A stretch of 5,527 bases of DNA from Bacteroidales bacterium (GTDB lineage: Bacteria > Bacteroidota > Bacteroidia > Bacteroidales > JAAUTT01), in the NCBI GenBank assembly GCA_012031335.1, contig JAAUTT010000372.1:1-5527 (forward strand), written 5' to 3'. Position 1 is the first letter of the stretch, and the number at the start of each line of letters is the position of its first letter. The notes below the pieces were generated by a model. That model was not told the origin of the DNA and ran no database searches. It saw nothing but the letters and a program-made list of their open reading frames with translations. The translations under genes and the position numbers were made by a program. Below are positions 1 through 5,527 of this stretch, one piece after another.

Positions 1-92
1 GGGTAATTGTACCGATGCATAATAAAGATATTCCCTCAGGGACTTTGTATGCTATTTTAAAACAGGCGGGTTTAAATAAGGATGAAATATGA
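1..92 (+). CDS. hicA: HicA-type toxin (mRNA interferase), C-terminal fragment
   Basis: Seen: an open frame enters from the left edge (first full codon at position 3) and ends at TGA 90-92, giving 29 residues. They read VIVPMHNKDIPSGTLYAILK followed by QAGLNKDEI. Known: HicA/YcfA toxins are small double-stranded-RNA-binding-fold RNases that cleave mRNA and are neutralised by HicB. Their C-terminal half carries a 'vp.H...i..GTl..Il.qaGl' pattern that this fragment follows closely. The N-terminal part with the catalytic His (G-S-H motif) is outside the window, so activity cannot be judged. The protein stops a few residues earlier than many relatives, which often end in 'eefl' or longer, and its stop codon is the first triplet of the palindromic element at 90-220. 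No hicB lies downstream, so any antitoxin gene must be upstream. The family call rests on only 29 residues. Confidence 0.78.
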   Translation, partial: VIVPMHNKDIPSGTLYAILKQAGLNKDEI

Positions 93-220
93 GGCTGTGT
101 AAAAAGTCACAAAATACAATAAACACAAAGGCACGATGACACAAAGTATTGATATTCTGATGAATTTCTTCGTGACTATAGTGTCTTAGTGTTTAAAATT
201 AAACTTTTTTTACAGCCTCA
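90..220. repeat. 131-bp imperfect palindrome, MITE-like, between convergent genes
   Basis: Seen: the ends are inverted copies, TGAGGCTGTGTAAAAAGT at 90-107 and, read on the minus strand from 220, TGAGGCTGTAAAAAAAGT. The first nine bases, TGAGGCTGT, are identical. A second inner pair of inverted segments lies at 120-146 and 168-195; about 21 of 27 positions match with a one-base gap, built on repeated ACACAAAG/CAC blocks. The whole element could fold into one long hairpin around an A/T-rich centre near 147-167. It contains no gene. Known: small terminal-inverted-repeat elements lacking a transposase (MITEs) have this form, and TGAGGCTGT-like ends resemble insertion-sequence ends that I recall from Bacteroidota. 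Inferred: it is a non-autonomous mobile repeat that also acts as a two-way terminator for hicA and the facing lamin-tail gene. No clear target-site duplication is visible, although the flanks share ATGAAA in inverted orientation. Confidence 0.75.
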
Positions 221-222
221 TT

Positions 223-2842
223 TCATTCCTTTATCACTGCGCCTAAAACGCATGTATTTCGGAACTGCTTCACCTTTCCCGAAGGATGATGCATTTCCGA
301 TAATATGAGATATATCCCGGTTTGGGCCAGGCATACCAGTTTCATCGATGCCATCCCAGGTGAATATTCCTGTTGTGCCAAGCGGTTTGTTATTGGAGAG
401 TATCTTTACACGACGCCCCAGTGCATCAAAAAACAATTATGGTAGCCACATATCCCGGTTGATCCAGGTTGTAATGCAATGTTGCCATATCTTTGTAACC
501 GTCGTTGTCGGGTGAGAAAATTTCGTACTCAAGCGTTATCTCATTCCCGGTATCTTTGCTCTCAAGATATTGGGAATTTCTTTCCCCCGGAGTAGCAAAC
601 CCGGAGGTTGACGATGCCGAATGCCAGTTGGTGGGATCTGCCGCAGGTTCGTTATATCGTATTCTTTCAAGGGAAACTCCTGAGGGATCTGCCAAAAGGG
701 GGAAGTGATACTTTTTGGTATAGCAGAATTCATCCATGGTTTGCAAACTTTTATCCATAGTGGCAAAACATCCGGCTTCATCACTCAGAACCGGAAAAGA
801 CACCGAGGCTATAACACAGCGTAAATCCGGAACAGGGTAATATTCTCCAAAGCTATCCTTATATTTTGTCAATACCAGGAAATATCCCGGTGAAATAAGA
901 AAAGACCCGCTTTCTGGCTGAAACCAGTTTTCATACTTTCCGTCAGCAGTCCGGTAACTTAATTTTAAGTCGTGGCTTCTGATGTATTTTTCGGAGTTAT
1001 TGTATAATTCAACGTATTCGGGTGCCTCCCCAGCGGGGTCGAACATGATTTCGTTGATAATGATATCTCCTGCGGTAAGCGGTTCAGGTAAGCGGAAAGT
1101 GAAATTCAGTTCTTTTCCGATACTTTGGCCGGAGCAACTTTCGATGGTTGCTGAAACTTCAAGATGATACTGAGTTAAAGCGCTGAAAGGTTTGCTGAAG
1201 ATTAGATCGATATAACGATACTGAAGTTGATCCACAGTGATAGAAGTTGGTGCTCCTTTCCCATTATCCACCTCAAACAGACCTGTTGTAAGGGTATGGG
1301 GATTAAAGGACTTTGTAAAATAAATTCTGACAGTAGAATCATTGGGCAGGTCCAGCTTATCCCAGTCAAAAATCCGGGTGTCGGTGACAGCCTTGGATAC
1401 CGAATTCTTTGTGCCGGGAGTACCGCCCCGGGTATCCGAGCTGGCCAGCCAGTTCTCTTTTCCGGAGCAGGGATTTTCAACATCCATCATTCGAGCGACC
1501 ATCCACCGTTTTTTTTGAGATCATCACCGTACCAGGAGTCTGAATATTCAATCCAATGAATTAATTCGTTTTTTGCATTGCGGATGGCAGTATATTCCCC
1601 CGAATTATTTAACTCCGACGATGATAGTATATCCAGGCAAGGTTTGTTAGGGAACTGGCTGCATGTGCCACCCGCACAAACAATAAGAAAGCTTTCGGGA
1701 AGCATTTCGAAGGCAGGGAACTTTTTGATAGTGTTACCAACCTGAAGTGTCCAGTTTTCGAGGTTCAGGGTTATACCACTTTTATTATACAGTTCAAGAT
1801 ATTCCGTGTTTTGAAGCAATACCGGCGGATCGGGATCGGCCATAATCTCAGTAATGATTATGTCGAATATTTCTCCCGGGCAGTAAGAAACTGAAAAAGT
1901 GGTATCCTTTATCTGGTTCCCCGCCATATCGTGTAATCCGGAAACATGCATACTTACCGGATCTTTACAAGGCAATATTCCGGAGAAAAGCACACGGATG
2001 TTTCTTCCATCGGCCACGTCGATGGATTTTATTATAACAGTTTCTGTTTTGAAGTTCGAAAGATTATGTAAATCCTCTGTTTTGATAGCTTCGGAAAAAT
2101 TCAGGTGCAAGGCCGAATCATTCACAATCATGAACATTCCGACACGTGGAGGAATAGTATCGTTTGAGGTCTTACCTTTAACTTCAAAATCGTCGAAATA
2201 AAAACGAGTGGAACGTGTTGAGGTATAAATACATTGAACACCAAAGTAAGCAGAAAACCAATAGGTTGAGTCCACCACATTACCAAGCGTAAGGTAATTT
2301 GTTTGTCCCGTAGTGTCGCAGCTAACGGTCCACTCACCACTGCTGGTTCTTGTCACCCTGACCGAAAGCTGGTTTGTGGCAGCATTCAGCATCCCCGACC
2401 TGCCGGTCATCAGACTGGTCCCGGTTAAACCCGTTTGTTTGTAAAGCGCGATATTGTCTTCTGTTCCTCCAATCTTGAGATAATAACCGTTTAAGGAAGA
2501 GTCCAGCACCGACATGTCCGACATCAGGTAAACCTTTGCGTGGTTGGTAGACGAAGGATTGAAGTCGAGATGAACTTTGAAATTCCACTCGGCCGAACTC
2601 GTTATACCAGATGAAGTTACAAGATAGGATTTTGCTGTTACGGCGGGAGCATTCAGGTGAAGCTGGCCACCGGCATTCACCTCGAAATGAGAGGTGTCGC
2701 CAAACCACCTTGGACTATCCCGGAAATCGCCATCCTGAAACGAATCGTTCCATTGCGCCGAACAGGGAATAGAAATGAGTGAGAGGCAATAAAAAGGGAT
2801 TTGCAGGCGTTGATCATATTTTAAAAATATATTTTCAAACAT
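223..2842 (-). CDS. secreted lamin-tail-domain protein, frame broken three times
   Basis: One gene in four frame segments; each break is repaired by one base, giving 872 aa with stop 225-223. The breaks are one base missing near 1491-1494 (joins GGWSLE to MMDVENPCSG), an extra A in the 428-433 run (joins ATIIVF to DALGRRV), and an extra base in 324-331 (restores GMPAQTGIYLIL). Domains: a likely signal peptide (residues 1-29, cut at CSA|QW); a beta-sandwich or LamG-like region (about 30-223); an SbsA-like Ig segment (about 228-320, after 'DTIPPRV'); lamin-tail domain 1 (from about 326, 'IITEIMADP...EYLELYN', closing with GGTPGTKNS); a second Ig-like segment; lamin-tail domain 2 ('IINEIMFDP...EYVELYN'); and a FlgD-like C-terminal domain (SPDNDG, FDALGRRV, TWDG, then GKVKQFRNTCVL). 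Known: such proteins are exported by Bacteroidota, with unclear function. Inferred: it sits on the cell surface or outside the cell. A plain reading ending at 218 is an out-of-frame tail. Confidence 0.85.
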
Positions 2843-2902
2843 ATTCTTCGCATAAATATAGTATTTTTGCCAATTAAAAATAATCGCTAAAAAGAAAAAT
2901 TT
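2843..2902. promoter_or_regulatory. divergent promoter region between the lamin-tail gene and asd
   Basis: Seen: only 60 A/T-rich bases separate the two divergent start codons, so both promoters must lie here or inside the genes. On the plus strand TATTTTTG at 2862-2869 matches the Bacteroidota -7 consensus TAnnTTTG exactly and would start asd transcription near 2876, leaving a leader of roughly 25 bases. I see no good TTTG-type -33 box at the expected distance. On the minus strand TATATTTA (2860-2853) is a one-mismatch copy, but it lies almost too close to the ATG at 2842. No Shine-Dalgarno sequence is visible before either gene; an A-rich stretch precedes the asd ATG, as is usual in this phylum. 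Confidence 0.45.
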
Positions 2903-3911
2903 ATGAAAGTTGCAGTTGTAGGCACTAGCGGAGCAGTCGGCCAGGAATTTTTAAAAGTACTGGAAGATAGAAATTTTCCCCTCGACGAACTGGTATTGTT
3001 CGGATCGGGCAGAAGTGCGGGAAGCACCTATAATTATAAAGGCAAAAGCATCATAGTAAAGGAACTGAAACATAACGACGATTTTAAAGGAATAGATATA
3101 GCACTTACCTCGGCAGGAGCAAGTATTTCGAAAGAATATGCCGACACCATTACCAAATACGGGGCTGTGATGATCGACAACTCCAGCGCATTTCGCATGG
3201 ATAACGATGTACCACTGGTGGTGCCCGAAGTAAATGCAACAGATGCCCTGGTTCGTCCAAAAAGAATCATTGCTAATCCAAAACTGTTCTACCATAATTA
3301 TGGTGGTGGCATTAAAACCTATCAACGATTTATCGAAAATTGTAAGGGTTCATGCAGCAACCTATCAGGCTGCAAGTGGTGCAGGTGCTGCCGCCATGCA
3401 GGAACTCGAAAACCAGGTTGGAGAAGTGATGGGCAATAAACCTGTTAAAGTTGAGAAGTTTAAATATCAACTGGCCTTTAACCTGATTCCGCAAATTGAT
3501 GTTTTCCTGGATAACGACTACACCAAGGAAGAGATGAAAATGCACAACGAAACCCGCAAGATTATGCATTCCGATATTGCCGTAAGTGCAACCACCGTGC
3601 GTGTTCCGGTTTATCGTGCACATTCCGAGGCTATCTGGCTCGACACCGAAAAGAATTATCGGTAGAACAGGTTCGCGAAGCTTTGAAAAAGGCTGAAGGT
3701 GTTGTGGTGGAAGACGAACCCCAAAACAAGCAAATATCCCATGCCGCTGTTTGTTGCCGGTCAGGATCCGGTATATGTTGGCCGCTTACGCAAAGATTAC
3801 ACCTCCCCAACCGGAATGACATTCTGGTGTGTGGGCGATCAGATTAAGAAAGGCGCCGCATTGAATGCCGTTCAGATTGCGGAATATCTTGTAAAAAATA
3901 AAGCATTATAG
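2903..3911 (+). CDS. asd: aspartate-semialdehyde dehydrogenase, frame broken three times
   Basis: Asd reduces beta-aspartyl phosphate to aspartate semialdehyde with NADPH in the cytoplasm, feeding lysine/diaminopimelate, threonine and methionine synthesis. Seen: the N-terminal nucleotide-binding loop GTSGAVG (residues 7-13), [10 protein letters not shown] (91-100), the catalytic cysteine in NPNCSTI (Cys128, codon 3285-3287), the active-site glutamine in [10 protein letters not shown] (about Gln155), the catalytic histidine in [11 protein letters not shown] (about His240), and the conserved C-terminus [17 protein letters not shown] to [19 protein letters not shown]. The frame is broken by an extra A in 3280-3283, one missing base near 3654-3655 (restores [13 protein letters not shown]), and an extra base probably in the C run 3719-3722. 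Correcting all three gives 335 aa, the normal length. All catalytic residues are present once the frames are joined, so errors in the sequence are more likely than a dead gene. The ATG at 2903 fits the family N-terminus exactly. Confidence 0.95.
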
Positions 3912-3932
3912 GGGTAAATATTCCTATTGTTG

Positions 3933-3977
3933 CGGTGAATTCACCGAAATGCTCAGGCAAAGTCATTTCGGTGAATT
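3933..3977 (+). terminator. strong hairpin with overlapping palindrome after asd
   Basis: Seen: AATTCACCGAAATG (3938-3951) and CATTTCGGTGAATT (3964-3977) form a perfect 14-bp stem with a 12-base loop, starting 27 bases after the asd stop. The left arm also belongs to a perfect 14-bp palindrome, CGGTGAATTCACCG (3933-3946), so CGGTGAATT occurs three times (3933, inverted at 3946, 3969) and two alternative foldings compete. No T-run follows the stem on the plus strand. Inferred: it ends or attenuates asd transcription before the sigma gene, or it is a binding site for a dimeric regulator. Without a T-tract the terminator call stays moderate. Confidence 0.5.
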
Positions 3978-4010
3978 GTAATTATCAATAATAAACTATA
4001 ATAACTGTTT

Positions 4011-4589
4011 TTGCCCAAACAAAACCATGCTGTTTTGACTGCTGCTATAAATAACAGGGACTTGCTTTACGAGGAAATGTTCAAAACCTACTTTTCCCCG
4101 CTTTGCTATTTCGCTCAGAAATACGTGGCAGATTTCGACTCGTGCAAGGAAATTGTTCACAAAGTATTGGTTGGCATCTGGGAAAAACGCGATGGCTTTG
4201 ATTTCGACAAATCGCCTAAATCGTATTTATTTTCGGCAGTGTATAATCGATGCATGAACCACATCCGCGATCAGAAGCGTTTGTTGGTTAACAACTCTCA
4301 GGAACTAACTGAGGAAATTGCGGATCATGGAGCTTATTCCGGACATATGGAAGCTTCGGAACTGGAAGGGCAGATCTGGAAAGTAATTAATTCCCTGCCC
4401 GATAAATGCAAAGAGGTATTTATTCTGAACCGCTTCAAAAAGAAAAAGTATAACGAAATTGCAGTTCAGCTCGACATTTCAGTTAAAACGGTTGAGACAC
4501 ACATGTCGAAGGCCTTGAAAATATTACGCGATAACCTGAAGGATTATATTCATTTAATCTTTTTAATTCTTTTGAAAAAATTATGGTAA
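4011..4589 (+). CDS. ECF RNA polymerase sigma factor, FecI type
   Basis: Role: a cytoplasmic alternative sigma factor that directs RNA polymerase to target promoters when released or activated by its FecR partner. Seen: 192 aa with the two usual ECF parts. Region 2 runs from about LYEEMFKTYFSPLCYFAQKY to KSYLFSAVYNRCMNHIRDQK (residues about 19-89). Region 4 runs from about LEGQIWKVINSLPDKCKEVF through YNEIAVQLDISVKTVETHMS and KALKILRDNL (about 119-183), where the helix-turn-helix lies. A short hydrophobic tail follows (HLIFLILLKKLW). The usual DIVQDVF motif is EIVHKVLVGIW here. The start is uncertain: the listed start is TTG at 4011, with an in-frame stop at 4002-4004 and no in-frame ATG before 4077. 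An ATG at 4027 would join the frame if one T were missing in the run 4033-4036 (MLFLTAAINNRD). It belongs to the Bacteroidota sigma group paired with fecR and TonB-dependent uptake genes, and fecR follows 45 bases later. Confidence 0.92.
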   Translation: MPKQNHAVLTAAINNRDLLYEEMFKTYFSPLCYFAQKYVADFDSCKEIVHKVLVGIWEKRDGFDFDKSPKSYLFSAVYNRCMNHIRDQKRLLVNNSQELTEEIADHGAYSGHMEASELEGQIWKVINSLPDKCKEVFILNRFKKKKYNEIAVQLDISVKTVETHMSKALKILRDNLKDYIHLIFLILLKKLW

Positions 4590-4624
4590 CACAATCAGGG
4601 TATATGGCAAAACTGGTGTGTTAC
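4586..4624 (+). other. inverted repeat between sigma gene and fecR
   Basis: Seen: GTAACACA (4586-4593) and TGTGTTAC (4617-4624) are perfect 8-base inverted repeats around a 23-base loop. The sigma gene's stop codon TAA (4587-4589) lies inside the left arm, and the right arm ends 10 bases before the fecR ATG. Inferred: a weak hairpin at this place could modulate fecR translation or mRNA stability. An 8-bp stem with this large loop can easily arise by chance. Confidence 0.3.
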
Positions 4625-4634
4625 TGGTGATATT

Positions 4635-5527
4635 ATGGGTAACAATAACTCACATATTGATATCGACCTGCTTGCAAGGTTTTTCTCGGGCGAATGCACT
4701 CCCCCGGAAAGGGAACATGTGCTTGAATGGAAAGAAGCATCGGCCGAGAACCGCACCGAATTCGAAAGCCTTCAACAGGTGTGGGGTGCTATGGATAAAA
4801 CATCGCCCGACAGGACATCGATGTGGAAGCAGAGTGGAAGAACCACAGGCTAAATTATCTGCAAACGGAAACCCGGCTGACGAAGTCCCGCTCTTTATCG
4901 TTTCCGCTGCGCATTGCGGCATCCATTATTATATTGCTGGGAATAGGTTATTTTACATGGGGTTATTTCTCGAAGGAAACAATTACATCGGAGATAGCTT
5001 CCACCCGGCAGATAACTTTGCCCGATGGTTCCCGGGTAACGCTCAATGCAGGTTCAAAGTTAACATATGCTTCTTCGTACGGCGACGAAACCCGCACGGT
5101 GGACTTACGGGGAGAAGCTTTCTTCGAAGTTTCCCGAAACGCATCCAAACCTTTCATCATTAACCTTGAGAACGCAGTTGTAAAGGTGCTTGGGACATCT
5201 TTCAACGTTAAGGCTTATAAAAACAGGCAAAATGTTGAAGTTACCGTGCCGACGGTACCGTGGCCGTTTATAAGAAGGGCGATGAAAAGGGCCAGGTGGT
5301 TGTAACCAAAGGTCAACTGGCAACTTTCGACACGGTGGAGGAAAAATTGCAGAAAAAGGAAAACACCGATCGCAACTTTATTGCCTGGAAAACCCGCTCT
5401 ATCGTTTCGAAACGAACAGCCTTATAAATGTTGTTAAAACACTTCAATCCGTTTATCATCAGGAGTTTTTAATAGAAAATTCCCAACTGAACAATTGCAC
5501 AGTTACTACAAGTTTCGAAAACCGCGA
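4635..5527 (+). CDS. FecR-like anti-sigma factor, frame broken three times, 3' end outside window
   Basis: Role: an inner-membrane anti-sigma/signal-relay protein that holds or activates the adjacent FecI-type sigma factor in response to an outer-membrane TonB-dependent receptor. Seen, after joining frames: a cytoplasmic N-terminal region (DLLARFFSGECTPPEREHVL, then EFESLQQVW, residues about 8-58), one membrane segment (FPLRIAASIIILLGIGYF, about 90-110), a periplasmic FecR domain (TLPDGSRVTLNAGSKLTY, DLRGEAFFEV, VKVLGTSFNVKAY, then DGTVAVYKKGD), and the start of the C-terminal DUF4974-like domain (IVFETNSLINVVKTLQSVYH, then ENSQLNNCTV). The breaks are three missing bases: near 4813-4814 (restores SPDRDIDVEAEW), near 5248-5250 (restores EVTV-x-DGTVAVY), and in the T run 5405-5407 (restores IVFETNSL). 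About 298 codons are in the window; roughly the last third of the C-terminal domain is missing. ATG 4635 fits the family start. It is probably co-transcribed with the sigma gene. Confidence 0.9.

Noticed and set aside
90..220. A CRISPR array, suggested by the repeated ACACAAAG/CAC blocks.
   Set aside because: The blocks are inverted rather than direct, irregular, and without unique spacers of even length.
218..222. The TGA at 220-218 as the true stop of the lamin-tail gene, mirroring the hicA stop in the other arm of the palindrome.
   Set aside because: The family C-terminus (GKVKQFRNTCVL) is in another frame that stops at 225-223; the 218 stop is reached only through an indel.
2334..2708. 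A 124-codon minus-strand open frame inside the lamin-tail gene.
   Set aside because: It overlaps the well-supported N-terminal region of that protein in another frame and shows no motif.
3270..3300. Programmed ribosomal frameshift in asd at the A-run before the catalytic cysteine.
   Set aside because: Asd is not known to use frameshifting, the same gene needs two further unrelated corrections, and neighbouring genes show the same kind of break.
2951..3325. A 124-codon minus-strand open frame opposite asd.
   Set aside because: It is antisense to conserved Asd motifs and rich in odd residues, as expected of a shadow reading.
4618..5163. A 181-codon plus-strand open frame overlapping fecR.
   Set aside because: It lies in a different frame from recognisable FecR sequence, resembles no family I know, and has the composition of an out-of-frame reading.

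Overview
The window looks like a chromosomal segment of a Bacteroidota (Bacteroidetes) bacterium. The evidence is a long secreted lamin-tail-domain protein of a type common in that phylum, a FecI-like sigma factor followed directly by a FecR-type anti-sigma factor (the usual SusC/SusD-associated switch), a TAnnTTTG-type -7 box, and A/T-rich start regions without clear Shine-Dalgarno sequences.

Layout, left to right. (1) 1-92, plus: the last 29 codons of a HicA-type toxin whose start lies outside the window. (2) 90-220: a 131-bp imperfect palindrome with TGAGGCTGT ends, like a small non-autonomous mobile element, filling the gap between two convergent genes. (3) 2842-223, minus: one long gene for a secreted protein with a signal peptide, an N-terminal beta-sandwich-like region, Ig-like segments, two lamin-tail domains and a FlgD-like C-terminal domain. 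(4) 2843-2902: a 60-bp divergent promoter region. (5) 2903-3911, plus: asd, aspartate-semialdehyde dehydrogenase. (6) 3912-4010: a gap holding a strong 14-bp hairpin with an overlapping palindrome. (7) 4011-4589, plus: an ECF sigma factor of the FecI type. (8) 4635 to the right edge, plus: its FecR-like anti-sigma factor, cut off by the window end.

The most important observation for a reader is that three of the four long genes are broken by single-base frameshifts: three in the lamin-tail gene, three in asd and three in fecR, with a possible tenth at the sigma factor start. In every case the next frame continues the same protein family without loss, several breaks fall in clear homopolymer runs, and asd is normally essential. 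Correcting each break by one base gives clean products of 872 aa (lamin-tail protein) and 335 aa (Asd). I read this as sequencing or assembly error, not as gene decay, and I annotate each gene as one unit.

Functionally, the sigma/anti-sigma pair probably controls a TonB-dependent uptake locus to the right of the window. Asd supplies lysine/diaminopimelate, threonine and methionine synthesis. The lamin-tail protein is an exported surface or extracellular protein of unknown role. I see no strong sign of a new biological system here; the palindromic element and the hairpin after asd are the least explained structures.
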